This document shows positions 26,156 to 35,126 of a DNA stretch of 64,000 nucleotides, in pieces. Below the pieces are notes generated by a model that was given only the letters and a program-made list of their open reading frames with translations, ran no database searches and was not told where the DNA came from. The stretch is from contig NZ_CP030073.1 in NCBI RefSeq assembly GCF_003261055.1, positions 5,766,001 to 5,830,000 on the forward strand. The letters run 5' to 3'. How positions within the stretch are numbered: the first letter of the stretch is position 1; every line of letters begins with the position of its first letter. The stretch is from Streptomyces cadmiisoli (GTDB lineage Bacteria > Actinomycetota > Actinomycetes > Streptomycetales > Streptomycetaceae). Made by a program: the position numbers and the translations under genes.

Positions 26156-26172
26156 TTGCAAAGAGCTTGCAA
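26156..26172. promoter_or_regulatory. Nur operator (TTGCAA-N5-TTGCAA) of sodF
   Basis: Two exact TTGCAA hexamers separated by five bases, 23 bases upstream of the sodF start codon. This matches the site reported for Nur, the Fur-family nickel sensor, at the S. coelicolor sodF promoter. Binding here would block transcription. Confidence 0.8.
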
Positions 26173-26186
26173 CTACACGCTAGCAA

Positions 26187-26221
26187 CAAAAAGGCCCTCA
26201 CGTGCGGAACGTGAGGGCCTT
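26187..26221 (-). terminator. Intrinsic terminator of the amino-acid permease gene
   Basis: A 13-bp perfect stem (26191-26203 with 26209-26221) and a five-base loop, followed on the minus strand by five T. It ends only about 15 bp from the sodF Nur operator, so the two genes are insulated within a very short space. Confidence 0.85.
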
Positions 26222-26238
26222 CGGGTGAGGTGCGACGG

Positions 26239-27615
26239 TCAGCCGCGGGCCCGCGCCCGCTGCCAGGCGTAGCCGATCGCGGCCAGGACGAGCGTCATGG
26301 CACCGGTGGAGTACAGCTGCACGCGGGTGTCGGGCTCCCTGGCCATCAGCACGAAGATCGCCACCATGCCGGCCAGCGCGACCCACGTCAGCACCGGGAA
26401 CGCCCACATGCGCACGACCAGCTTGTGCGGCGACTCGCGCTCCAGTCGGCGCCGCAGCCGCAGCTGCGAGACGGCGATGAAGAACCAGACGACCAGGATG
26501 ACCGCGCCGATCATGTTCAGCAGCCAGGGGAAGATGTCGTCCGGACGCCAGTAGCTGAGCACCACGCAGCCGAAGCCGAAGACGCTGGAGGCCAGCACCG
26601 CGGTCCGCGGGACGCCGCCCGAGACCCGGCCAAGCGCCTTCGGGCCCTGGCCGCGCTCGACCAGCGAGTAGGCGATGCGCGAGGCGCCGTAGATGTTGGC
26701 GTTCATCGCGCTCAGCAGCGCGACCAGCACGACCACGTTCATCAGCTGGCCGGCCCCGGGGATGTCCAGATGGTCGAGGGTGGCCACGTACGGGCCCTTC
26801 TCCACGACTTCCGGCGAGTCCCACGGGACGAGGGTGACGACGACGGCCATCGAGCCGATGTAGAACACCGCGATGCGCCACATCGCGGTGCGCACCGCGG
26901 TCGCCACGCCCTTGACCGGGTTCTCGGACTCGGCCGCCGCGATGGTCACGGTCTCCAGGCCGCCGTAGGCGAACACCGAGGCGAGCAGGCCGATGACCAG
27001 GCCCTCACCGCCACCGGGCAGGAACTCGCCGAGGTTGCTCGCGCCGGGGGAGTCGGTGCCGGGCAGGACGCCCGCGATCGCGAGCCCGCCGAGCACCAGG
27101 AACAGCGAGATCGCGCCGACCTTCAGGGCGGCGAACCAGAACTCGAACTCGCCGAAGTTCTTCACGGCGGCCAGGTTCGTGCCGCAGAACACCACCATGA
27201 ACAGCGCCACCCACGCCCACTCCGGCGTGCCCGGCAGCCAGCCGGAGACGATCTTCGCGGCGCCGATGCCCTCCAGGCCGACGGCCGTGCAGAGCAGGAC
27301 CCAGAACGCCCAGCCCGCGGTGAAGCCGGCCCAGGGGCCGATCGCCCGCTCGGCGTGCGCGGAGAAGGAGCCCGAGGAGGGATGCGCGGCGGACATCTCG
27401 CCGAGCATCCGCATCACGAGCATCACGAGGACGCCGGAGAGGATGTAGGCGACGACGATCGAGGGGCCGGCGGCGGCGATGCCGGCGCCGGAGCCTACGA
27501 ACAGGCCGGCCCCGATGACACCGCCGAGGGCGATCATCGACAGGTGGCGCTGTTTCAGGCCGTGGGAGAGAGACGTCTCCTGCTTCGGTGGCGTCTCGAC
27601 AGGGGTGCTGGTCAT
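26239..27615 (-). CDS. Amino-acid permease, APC superfamily
   Basis: A 458-residue inner-membrane transporter with about 12 hydrophobic segments. The N-terminal signature HLSMIALGGVIGAGLFVGSG and the GEMSAAHPSSGSF stretch mark the amino-acid transporter branch (GabP/AnsP/ProY-like), driven by protons. ATG 27615 lies just before a hydrophilic leader of about 25 residues that is usual here. It carries its own terminator. A close paralogue lies at 31867-33324. The substrate is not clear; GABA, proline or aromatic amino acids are possible. An inverted repeat at 27695-27719 may be its operator. Confidence 0.88.
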   Translation of the reverse strand: MTSTPVETPPKQETSLSHGLKQRHLSMIALGGVIGAGLFVGSGAGIAAAGPSIVVAYILSGVLVMLVMRMLGEMSAAHPSSGSFSAHAERAIGPWAGFTAGWAFWVLLCTAVGLEGIGAAKIVSGWLPGTPEWAWVALFMVVFCGTNLAAVKNFGEFEFWFAALKVGAISLFLVLGGLAIAGVLPGTDSPGASNLGEFLPGGGEGLVIGLLASVFAYGGLETVTIAAAESENPVKGVATAVRTAMWRIAVFYIGSMAVVVTLVPWDSPEVVEKGPYVATLDHLDIPGAGQLMNVVVLVALLSAMNANIYGASRIAYSLVERGQGPKALGRVSGGVPRTAVLASSVFGFGCVVLSYWRPDDIFPWLLNMIGAVILVVWFFIAVSQLRLRRRLERESPHKLVVRMWAFPVLTWVALAGMVAIFVLMAREPDTRVQLYSTGAMTLVLAAIGYAWQRARARG

Positions 27616-27983
27616 GGGCGCGGTTCGTCCATTACATGTACGGGAGAGCGGAAAAAACGCCCACAGTCTGGGCATCTGTCTCGCTCGCGGGTGCTCGGTG
27701 TTCACTATGCGGACACCGAAGATACGGACTGTGCGATTCCGTTTACAGAACAGCGGAGATCGCGGTTGGGGGAAACCTACAGTCTGCCGTCCGGCCGCCT
27801 CCCGTGACGCATACGTCCCCACCTCAGTGACCAGCATCACGTCAACGAGGGTGTAGCGACCACTCTTTGTACGGAGCCCACCACAGTGCGGCTCCCGCCT
27901 TTGTCGAGCGGTGACGGTGTTGGGCTCAGTCGCCCTGGGTTAGCGTCACGGTGTCCCGAACCGCCCTCACTCGCGGAGTCCCC
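27616..27983. other. 368-bp divergent control region of the permease and bioY
   Basis: No gene is supported; the region is less GC-rich than its surroundings. It holds TCGGTGT-N11-ACACCGA (27695-27719), two copies of ACAGTCTG (near 27663 and 27779), and a TAGCGT -10 candidate at 27941-27946 for bioY. Confidence 0.55.
27695..27719. promoter_or_regulatory. Inverted repeat upstream of the permease gene
   Basis: TCGGTGT-N11-ACACCGA, a seven-base perfect inverted repeat with centre spacing suited to a dimeric regulator, about 80 bp before the permease start. The protein that binds is unknown. Confidence 0.4.
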
Positions 27984-28568
27984 ATGAGCACCGCTGCCGC
28001 CGCCCCCGCCCGCCCGGGGCAGGTCCTCGCCGACCTGATCCCCTCCTCCCGTGTCCGGGACGTCGCCCTGGTGGCCGGCGGTGCCGTACTCACCGGCCTG
28101 GCGGCCCAGCTCGCCGTGCCCGTACCGGGCTCCCCGGTGCCGGTCACCGGCCAGACCTTCGCCGCGCTGCTGGTCGGCACGGCCCTGGGCGCCCGCCGCG
28201 GCTTCCTCTCCCTCGCGCTGTACGCGCTCGCCGGCGTCGTCGGCGTGCCGTGGTTCGCGGAGGGCGGCTCAGGCGCCGCCGCGCCGTCCTTCGGCTACGT
28301 CATCGGCCTGCTGCTCGCCGCCACCGCCGTCGGCGCTCTGGCCCGCCGCGGCGCCGACCGCACCCCGCTGCGGATGGCCGGCGCGATGCTGCTGGGCGAG
28401 GCGATCATCTACGCCGTCGGCGTCCCCTACCTGGCCCTCGCCACCGGTATGTCCGCCTCCGCCGCCATCGCGGCCGGCCTCACCCCGTTCCTGATCGGCG
28501 ACGCCCTCAAGGCCGCCCTGGCGATGGGCGCGCTGCCGGCCGTGTGGAAGCTGGTCGACAAGCGCTGA
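27984..28568 (+). CDS. bioY: Biotin transporter BioY
   Basis: A 194-residue membrane protein, the substrate-binding S component of a biotin ECF transporter. It shows the BioY fold with six hydrophobic segments, the PVPGSPVPVTGQTFAALLVG stretch, the ALGARRGFLSLALYALAGVVG motif and the late FLIGDALKAALA helix. ATG 27984 has a weak GGAG upstream; an in-frame GTG at 27951 would lie right at the expected transcription start, so it is less likely. No bioM/bioN energising genes are adjacent, so it must share a module encoded elsewhere or work alone. I see no BirA- or BioQ-type operator. Confidence 0.88.
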   Translation: MSTAAAAPARPGQVLADLIPSSRVRDVALVAGGAVLTGLAAQLAVPVPGSPVPVTGQTFAALLVGTALGARRGFLSLALYALAGVVGVPWFAEGGSGAAAPSFGYVIGLLLAATAVGALARRGADRTPLRMAGAMLLGEAIIYAVGVPYLALATGMSASAAIAAGLTPFLIGDALKAALAMGALPAVWKLVDKR

Positions 28569-28584
28569 CCCCGCACACGACGGG

Positions 28585-28633
28585 AAAGGGGTCCGCCGGA
28601 CCGAGGTCGCCCTCGGTCCGGCGGACCCTTTTT
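28585..28633. terminator. Strong intrinsic terminator after bioY
   Basis: A perfect 18-bp stem (28589-28606 with 28611-28628), a TCGC loop and five T. It is preceded by AAA, so it can also act on the convergent LPRTG-protein gene. Confidence 0.85.
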
Positions 28634-28715
28634 CGTGCCCCGGGCGCCGGTCCGCACCCGGGGGCACCCCGGCCGGGGCGCGGCGTCCCGCACCCCGGCC
28701 GGTCACCCGGTCCTG

Positions 28716-29438
28716 TCACCCCTCCCGTCGCGGCCGCGGACGCCGCGACCACCACAGTCCGGCCGCCCCGGCGGCGAGCAGCGTCGCGCCCGCCGCGCCG
28801 AGCGGCACGACGTTCCGGCCGGGACCGGTGCGGGGCAGCTCGTCGCCGCCCGGCGCCGCGGGCTTGTTGTCGGTACCGAGCAGCAAGGGGGTGGCCGGAG
28901 CGTTCGGCGACGGGTTCGTCGTGCCGAACGGAACCGGGCCCTGCTGCCAGAACGTCTTGCTCCCGTCACTGTTCTGGACGGGCAGACAGATCTTTCCGGT
29001 GCTGCCGAGGTCGTAGCCGGCGTCGACGTCGAACGACTTCGACGCGCCGGCGGCCAGATCGTCGAGGGCACAGCTGAATCCGCTGTTGGAACCTTCGGGC
29101 AGGTCCTTCTCGGCGATCGGGGAGCAGCCTTGGACATTCTTGACCGTCAAGCCGTCGAAACCGACGACCAGAAGCCTGATCGGCCCGCTGTCCGCGCTGC
29201 CCTCGTTCTTCACCGTGGCGGTGATGGCCGTTTCTTCCGATCCGTTGTCGACCGAGATCTTCTCGGGGAGCAGCGTGGTCAGCTCCACCCCCGCCGGTGC
29301 CTCGTCGACGGCCTTTCCCCCCTTGCTGCTTCCGGGTCCCTGATCATCCGCGCCGGCGGTGCCGGAAAGGATCAGCACTGCCGAGAAAGATGCCGCGACC
29401 AGTGATCCGGTGATGGTCGTCGTACGACGAGAACTCAT
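28716..29438 (-). CDS. Cell-wall anchored protein with LPRTG sorting signal
   Basis: A 240-residue secreted protein. Residues about 1-31 form a Sec signal (RRTTTITGSLVAASFSAVLILSG). The mature part is a beta-type domain of about 140 residues with Cys pairs around VQGCSP and FSCAL. The C-terminus has the full sortase signal: LPRTG, a hydrophobic helix and a final RRPRPRR tail. A sortase should cleave it at LPRTG and attach it to peptidoglycan. No sortase gene is in the window. ATG 29438 follows AAGGGGGA. The gene is divergent from the receptor-type kinase gene and may share its control region. The biological role is unknown. Confidence 0.8.
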   Translation of the reverse strand: MSSRRTTTITGSLVAASFSAVLILSGTAGADDQGPGSSKGGKAVDEAPAGVELTTLLPEKISVDNGSEETAITATVKNEGSADSGPIRLLVVGFDGLTVKNVQGCSPIAEKDLPEGSNSGFSCALDDLAAGASKSFDVDAGYDLGSTGKICLPVQNSDGSKTFWQQGPVPFGTTNPSPNAPATPLLLGTDNKPAAPGGDELPRTGPGRNVVPLGAAGATLLAAGAAGLWWSRRPRPRREG

Positions 29439-29614
29439 GTTCGTCCCCCTTGGCTGCGCCTGAATTCGCAGTACTTGAAGAGGTACCACAAGATTTCTCC
29501 GCACTATGCTGGTACGGCCTGAAGTGTGGCCATTGTGTTTCAATCAAGGCGTTGTTGAGGGGGTGCAGCGAATTGCCGGGGAATACGCGAAGCGGCGGTG
29601 TTCCAGGGTTACTG

Positions 29615-31807
29615 GTGACCGGGCGCTATCGGTTGGTCGAAAGCATCGGCCAGGGGGGAATGGGGCGGGTGTGGCGAGCCGCCGACGAAATGCTCGACCG
29701 GCCGGTCGCCGTCAAGGAAATGCGCATAGACGGTCTGGACGCGGAGGACGCCCGCACCCGCCGCGAACGCACTCTGCGCGAAGCCAGGGCCACCGCCCGG
29801 ATCGACCACCCCAACGTCGTGCGCGTGTACGACGTCGTGGACGAGGGGGAACGGCTGTGGATCGTCATGGAGTTGGTCGCCGGGCGTTCCCTGGAACGGG
29901 TCACGGCCGAGGACGGCCCGCTCGGACCGCGGGAGACGGCCATGATCGGGCTGGGCCTGGTGGAGGCGCTGAGCCAGGTGCACGCGCGCGGGGTGCTGCA
30001 CCGGGACATCAAGCCCGGCAACGTGCTCGTGGAGCACGGCGCCCGGCGGATCGTGCTCACCGACTTCGGCATCGCCGCGATCCAGGACACCAAGGCGCTC
30101 ACCATGGTCGGCATGCTGGTCGGTTCGCCCGACTACATGGCCCCCGAGCGGGTCTCCGGCCGACCGCAGGGACCGCCGTCGGACGTGTGGTCCCTCGGCG
30201 CGACCCTCTGCGCGTCGCTGGCCGGGCGGTCCCCGTTCTCCCGCGACACGACGCTGGCCACGTTGCACGCCGTGCTGTACGAGCAGCCCGAACTCCCGTC
30301 CGAGGCAGGCCCGTTGAGTGATGTGCTGGCCGCCCTGCTCGACAAGGAGCCGGCCGCGCGGCCGGGTCTGGAGGAACTGCGCACGGCCCTGCACGCGGTC
30401 GCCTTCCCGGCCCCGGCGCCGGAACCCGACGCGCTCCCGGTCCCCGCGCCCCGCCCTCCCGAACCGCACACGGTCACCCCGATCCCGATCCCGATCCCGC
30501 CCCCGACGGCGGACCCGTCACGCCGGCCGGCGGATGCACCGACCCCACCCGTGGACCCGTCGCGCGTGCCTCCGGCTGCGGATTCGACGATCCGGCCCCC
30601 GGCCCCGGCGACCGCGCCCCCGGCCCCGTCGGCGTCAGCACCGCACTCGTCGGCGGCGATACCCGAGTCGTCGGCCACGGCACCGCCGTCGTCGGCCCCG
30701 GCACCCGAGTCTCCGGGCCCTGCCCGGCACCCGTGGGTCCCGTCCCCGGGCGCACCGGCCGCGGCGTCGGACCCGTCCGTCGCGACTCCGGACCCGTCGG
30801 CAACGGCATCGGGCCCGGCCGCACCGCCGCGCGATCCGTCGGCCCCGTCCGTCCCGACACCGGCCCCACCGACCCAGACTCCACCAGTCCCGACCCAGAA
30901 CCCACCGGCCCCGCCCCCCGACGCCTCGGTCCCGACCCAGGCCCCACCGGTCCCATCCCCCGACCGCTCGGTCCCGCCTCCCGACACCGTCACCCGGGCC
31001 CTCCCGAGGCCGGTCGGCGGAGGGCCGCCCGAGGAACCCACCGCGACCGCCGTACCGCCCGCGCGCGGGACCCGCCGGGCCGGTGTCTCGCTCGGCCGGG
31101 CCGACGCGGTCACCGAGCAACGGCCCGCTCCGGACCCGGCCGGGGTCCCTCCGGGCGGCGAACCGCCCGGCCCCGCCCGCCCGTCCACCCCTCGGCGGAC
31201 CCGGCGGACCCGGCGCCGCGTCGCGCTGATCGCCGCCGCGGGCGTGGTCACGGCCGGCACGGTGGCCGGCGTCGTCCTCGCCTCGGCCCTGGGCTCACCG
31301 GACGGCAGCCGGGCGGGCGGCGAACCCGGGACGCCGTCCGCCACCGCGTCGTCCACCGTCGAGGGCACCTCCAGGCCCCCGAGCCTGCCGCCCGGCGTAC
31401 GGGAGGAGGCCGGCGGGTTCGCGTGGCGGACGCCCGAGGGCTGGCGGCGGGACGTGAAGACGGGAGCGGAGGTGCACTACACCTCGCCCGACGGCACGCA
31501 GGAACTCGTGGCGAAGTCCTCCCTCGCCCGCGGCGACCTGATGGACTCCTGGCGCACCTCGGAACGCAACGCCCGCCAGGGGCGGGACTACCGCAAGATC
31601 CGGCTGGAGGAGACGACCTTCCGCGGCCATCCCGCGGTGATCTGGGAGTACACCTTCACCCTGGAGGGCGTCCCCTGGCACGCCAGGCTGCTCGGCTTCG
31701 ACGCGAAGGGGAAGTCGTACCAGATCAACACCTGGTACCAGCCGGCCGCCGAGTCCCGCGCGCTCGCCGTCTACGACGACGTGAAGAGGAGCTTCGTCGT
31801 GCTGTGA
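29615..31807 (+). CDS. Receptor-type Ser/Thr protein kinase
   Basis: A 730-residue PASTA-less Hanks-type kinase. The kinase domain begins GRYRLVESIGQGGMGRVW; K34 (VAVKEM), H129-R-D131 (HRDIKPGN), DFG at 150 and MAPERVSG are all present, so it should be active. A long Pro/Ala/Ser/Thr-rich cytoplasmic segment (about residues 270-530) leads to one transmembrane helix at about 533-560 and an external domain of about 170 residues, probably the sensor. GTG 29615 follows AGGG and starts just at the fold. If translation begins further upstream, the frame contains a TTA at 29609. It faces away from the LPRTG-protein gene, so the two may respond to the same cue. Confidence 0.85.
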   Translation: MTGRYRLVESIGQGGMGRVWRAADEMLDRPVAVKEMRIDGLDAEDARTRRERTLREARATARIDHPNVVRVYDVVDEGERLWIVMELVAGRSLERVTAEDGPLGPRETAMIGLGLVEALSQVHARGVLHRDIKPGNVLVEHGARRIVLTDFGIAAIQDTKALTMVGMLVGSPDYMAPERVSGRPQGPPSDVWSLGATLCASLAGRSPFSRDTTLATLHAVLYEQPELPSEAGPLSDVLAALLDKEPAARPGLEELRTALHAVAFPAPAPEPDALPVPAPRPPEPHTVTPIPIPIPPPTADPSRRPADAPTPPVDPSRVPPAADSTIRPPAPATAPPAPSASAPHSSAAIPESSATAPPSSAPAPESPGPARHPWVPSPGAPAAASDPSVATPDPSATASGPAAPPRDPSAPSVPTPAPPTQTPPVPTQNPPAPPPDASVPTQAPPVPSPDRSVPPPDTVTRALPRPVGGGPPEEPTATAVPPARGTRRAGVSLGRADAVTEQRPAPDPAGVPPGGEPPGPARPSTPRRTRRTRRRVALIAAAGVVTAGTVAGVVLASALGSPDGSRAGGEPGTPSATASSTVEGTSRPPSLPPGVREEAGGFAWRTPEGWRRDVKTGAEVHYTSPDGTQELVAKSSLARGDLMDSWRTSERNARQGRDYRKIRLEETTFRGHPAVIWEYTFTLEGVPWHARLLGFDAKGKSYQINTWYQPAAESRALAVYDDVKRSFVVL

Positions 31808-31810
31808 CGC

Positions 31811-31846
31811 CGAAGGGCCCCGCGGCGGCTGCCACGGGGCCCTTCG
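31811..31846. terminator. Bidirectional hairpin
   Basis: A perfect 12-bp stem (31811-31822 with 31835-31846) with a 12-base loop between the kinase gene and the convergent permease gene. Confidence 0.65.
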
Positions 31847-31866
31847 GGTCTGGGACGAGCGGTACG

Positions 31867-33324
31867 TCAGTCGCGTGCCGCCGGGACCTGGTCCCGGTCC
31901 GTCACCGCGCGGCGGCCGCGCTGCCGCACCACGGCGATCACCAGCACCACGCCGGCGACCAGCAGCGACAGCAGCACGGTCTTGCGCCCGTCGTGCTCGG
32001 TGTCGGTCAGCATGTAGCCGAGCACGAAGACGATCAGCGCGGCCGTCGCCCAGGTCAGGTACGGGTACAGCCACATCCGCACGACCAGCTTCTCCGGCGC
32101 CTCGCGCTGGATGATCTTCCGCATCCGCAGCTGGGAGAAGCAGATGACGAGCCAGACGAACAGCGCCACGGCACCCGAGGAGTTCACCAGGAAGAGGAAG
32201 ACCGAGTCCGGGAACTTGTAGTTGAAGAACACGGCCACGAAGCCGAAGACCACGGAGACGAGGATCGCCGTCCGGGGCACGCCGCGGCCGGTCGTCCGGG
32301 CGAAGGACTTCGGGGCGTCACCGCGCCGGCCGAGCGAGAAGGCCATGCGGGAGGCGGTGTAGAGGCCGGAGTTGAGGCAGGACAGCACCGACGTCAGCAC
32401 GATGAAGTTCATGATCTGGCCGGCGTGCGCGATACCGAGGGAGTCCAGGGCGGCGACGTACGAGCCGTCCTCGGCGATCGACTTGCTGTCCCACGGGAGC
32501 AGGGCCACCACGACGAAGATCGAGCCGAGGTAGAAGACGGCGACACGCCAGATGATGCTGTTGGTGGCCTTGGTGACGGCGCGCTGCGGGTTCTCGGACT
32601 CGCCGGCGGCCAGCGTGGCGATCTCGCTGCCCATGAAGGAGAAGACGACGAGCAGCACACCCGTGAGGATCGCGCCGGGCCCGTTGGGCAGGAAGCCGCC
32701 GTGTTCGGTCAGGTTCGCCAGTCCGGCCTGTTCGCTGTCCACGCCCGGGAGCAGGCCGAAGACGGCCAGACCGCCGATGACGATGAACGCGGCGATCGCG
32801 ACGACCTTGATGCCGGCGAACCAGAACTCGAACTCGCCGTAGGAGCCGACGGAGACGAGGTTGGTGGCGGTCAGCACCACCATCACGATGAGGGCCCAGC
32901 CCCACTGGGGCACGGCCGGGATCCAGCTTTCGAGGATCGCGGCTCCGGCGGTCGCCTCGACCGCGAGGACGACCACCCAGAAGAACCAGTAGAGCCAGCC
33001 GATCGAGAACCCGGCCCAGGGCCCGAGCGCGCGGTCGGCGTGTGCGGAGAAGGAACCCGATGTCGGGTTGGCCGCGGACATCTCGCCGAGCATCCGCATC
33101 ACGAGGACGACGAGCGTGCCGACGAGTGCGTACGACAGGAGGATGCCGGGGCCGGCGGTGGCGATGCCGGAACTGGAGCCGACGAAAAGGCCGGCGCCGA
33201 TGACGCCGCCGATGGCGATCATCGACAGATGACGGTTCTTGAGCCCTGCTTGGAGGCCGTTGCCGGGATCGCCGGTGGCTCCGGGGCTGTTTCCGGGCTT
33301 CGTCAGGGTCGGCTGCGAAGTCAT
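31867..33324 (-). CDS. Second amino-acid permease, APC superfamily
   Basis: A 485-residue transporter with about 12 membrane helices, paralogous to the product of 26239-27615: it shares HLSMIA(L/I)GGVIGAGLFVGS, VLVMRMLGEMSAA and SGSFSAHA nearly word for word. The N-terminal extension of about 30 residues is Pro/Gly-rich. ATG 33324 follows AAAGGAA. The 219-bp upstream gap to rpiB is AT-richer than average and carries two CTTGAGG direct copies 11 bp apart (33448-33465). The substrate is unresolved. It is followed by the kinase terminator region. Confidence 0.88.
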   Translation of the reverse strand: MTSQPTLTKPGNSPGATGDPGNGLQAGLKNRHLSMIAIGGVIGAGLFVGSSSGIATAGPGILLSYALVGTLVVLVMRMLGEMSAANPTSGSFSAHADRALGPWAGFSIGWLYWFFWVVVLAVEATAGAAILESWIPAVPQWGWALIVMVVLTATNLVSVGSYGEFEFWFAGIKVVAIAAFIVIGGLAVFGLLPGVDSEQAGLANLTEHGGFLPNGPGAILTGVLLVVFSFMGSEIATLAAGESENPQRAVTKATNSIIWRVAVFYLGSIFVVVALLPWDSKSIAEDGSYVAALDSLGIAHAGQIMNFIVLTSVLSCLNSGLYTASRMAFSLGRRGDAPKSFARTTGRGVPRTAILVSVVFGFVAVFFNYKFPDSVFLFLVNSSGAVALFVWLVICFSQLRMRKIIQREAPEKLVVRMWLYPYLTWATAALIVFVLGYMLTDTEHDGRKTVLLSLLVAGVVLVIAVVRQRGRRAVTDRDQVPAARD

Positions 33325-33543
33325 GGGACGAATTTCCTTTGCGCCGGTCGAGCTGTTTCCCCGTGCGAATGAAGAACGGGGGCTGTACGAATCGGTCCAG
33401 TGAATCGGAGGTGAACAGATAGGGGAACCTCTGAATCCGTATTGTTACTTGAGGTTTCCTTGAGGATCTGTAGCCCAGCTCACAATTCCCGGTTCGCATA
33501 CCCCGCGCGGTCACGGAGAGAGGCCCATGACACACTCGTGGCC

Positions 33544-34029
33544 ATGCGCGTGTACCTCGGCTCCGACCATGCCGGCTTCGAACTCAAGAACCACCTCGTC
33601 GAGTGGCTCGGGGCGGCCGGCCACGACCCCGTCGACTGCGGTCCCCACATCTACGACGCCCAGGACGACTACCCGCCGTTCTGCCTGCGCGCCGCGGAGC
33701 GCACGGCCGCGGACCCCGGGTCCCTCGGCATCGTGATCGGCGGCTCCGGCAACGGCGAGCAGATCGCCGCGAACAAGGTGAAGGGCGTGCGCGCCGTACT
33801 GGCCTGGAGCGAGCAGACGGCGACGCTGGGCCGCGAGCACAACAACGCCAACGTGATCGCCGTCGGCGCGCGGATGCACACGCAGGACGAGGCGACCAAG
33901 TTCGTCGAGACGTTCCTGAACACCCCCTTCACGGGTGAGGAACGTCACCAGCGCCGTATCGACATGCTCACGACGTACGAGAGCACCGGCGACCTCCCGC
34001 CGATCCCGCCGCACCACCCGCAGCAGTAA
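33544..34029 (+). CDS. rpiB: Ribose-5-phosphate isomerase B-type
   Basis: A 161-residue cytosolic enzyme interconverting ribulose-5-phosphate and ribose-5-phosphate. The LacAB/RpiB family marks are the opening MRVYLGSDHAGFELK, the IVIGGSGNGEQIAANKVKGVRA active-site strip and the REHNNANVIAVGAR end. The catalytic Cys of some members is replaced by Ser in GGSGNG, as in Mycobacterium tuberculosis RpiB. ATG 33544 gives the family-type N-terminus; GTG 33538 is possible. A hairpin just downstream separates it from the glycosylase gene. Confidence 0.9.
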   Translation: MRVYLGSDHAGFELKNHLVEWLGAAGHDPVDCGPHIYDAQDDYPPFCLRAAERTAADPGSLGIVIGGSGNGEQIAANKVKGVRAVLAWSEQTATLGREHNNANVIAVGARMHTQDEATKFVETFLNTPFTGEERHQRRIDMLTTYESTGDLPPIPPHHPQQ

Positions 34030-34056
34030 CCCCCGCGGCGGGCCGCGTGGGGCACC

Positions 34057-34087
34057 CCCACCCGCCCGGGTGAGCCGGGCGGGTGGG
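34057..34087 (+). terminator. Hairpin after rpiB
   Basis: A perfect 13-bp stem (34057-34069 with 34075-34087) with a GTGAG loop between rpiB and the glycosylase gene. No T run. Confidence 0.6.
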
Positions 34088-34184
34088 CGAGCACGCCCCG
34101 GGGAGCGCCCGACACGAGCGCGGACCGGGGCGCCCCGCTGCCCGCCCACCCGCAGGCGCGACGGTGACAGAAAGGACCCGCACG

Positions 34185-35030
34185 GTGCCCGAGGGCCACA
34201 CCATCCACCGCCTGGCCCAGGACTACGCCGCCCGCTTCGCCGACCGCGGCCCCGTCCGCGTCACCAGCCCGCAGGGCAAGTTCACCGGTGCCGCCGCGCT
34301 CCTGGACGGCTCACCCCTGCACACCGCCGACGCCCACGGCAAACACCTCTTCCTGGGCTTCCGCGATCCCGCCCCCGAGCACACCGACTGGATCCACATC
34401 CACCTCGGCCTGTTCGGCAAGGTCACCCTCGGCGACATCGGCCCGCGCACCCCCGCGCCGCCGCCCACGGACACCGTGCGCCTGCGCCTGGCCGGACCCA
34501 CCGCCTACGTCGACCTGCGCGGCCCCACGACCTGCGCCCTGATCACGGACACCGAGAAGCAGGCGGTCCACGCCCGCCTCGGCCCGGACCCGCTGCGGAC
34601 CGACCACCACGCCGACCCGGCCGCCGCGTACCGCCGCATATCCCGCAGCCGTACGACGATCGCCGCCCTCCTCATGGACCAGAAGGTCGTCGCCGGCGTC
34701 GGCAACGTCTACCGCGCGGAGGTCCTCTTCCGGCACGGCATCGACCCGTACCGCCCCGGCCGGGACATCACGTCCGCCGAGTGGGACGCGATCTGGACCG
34801 ACCTCGTCGCCCTCATGCGGGAGGGCGTGCGCACCAACCGCATCGACACCGTCCGCCCGGAACACACCCCCGAGGCCATGGGCCGCCCGCCGCGCGTCGA
34901 CGACCACGGCGGCGAGGTGTACGTGTACCGCAGGGCCGACCGGCCCTGCCACATCTGTGGCGGCGAGATCCGCACCGCCGATCTCGCCGCCCGCAACCTC
35001 TTCTGGTGCCCGACCTGCCAGCGGAACTGA
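34185..35030 (+). CDS. Fpg/Nei family DNA glycosylase
   Basis: A 281-residue base-excision repair enzyme that removes oxidised bases and cleaves the abasic site. After removal of Met the N-terminus is PEGHTIHRLA, with the catalytic Pro and Glu, in the endonuclease VIII-like (Nei) form. The H2TH domain is the MDQKVVAGVGNVYRAEVLF stretch, and the C-terminal zinc finger is CHICGG...CPTC. GTG 34185 follows AAAGGA by nine bases; a longer frame begins in the rpiB terminator and is rejected. It lies downstream of rpiB in the same direction. Confidence 0.9.
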   Translation: MPEGHTIHRLAQDYAARFADRGPVRVTSPQGKFTGAAALLDGSPLHTADAHGKHLFLGFRDPAPEHTDWIHIHLGLFGKVTLGDIGPRTPAPPPTDTVRLRLAGPTAYVDLRGPTTCALITDTEKQAVHARLGPDPLRTDHHADPAAAYRRISRSRTTIAALLMDQKVVAGVGNVYRAEVLFRHGIDPYRPGRDITSAEWDAIWTDLVALMREGVRTNRIDTVRPEHTPEAMGRPPRVDDHGGEVYVYRRADRPCHICGGEIRTADLAARNLFWCPTCQRN

Positions 35031-35126
35031 CCCCGCCGGCCGGCGGCGCGGCCGGCCACCGGTCAGCCGCGCCCTCGACGCCGCGGACCGAGGCACCCGA
35101 ACACACCTGAACGCAGCTGAATACGG

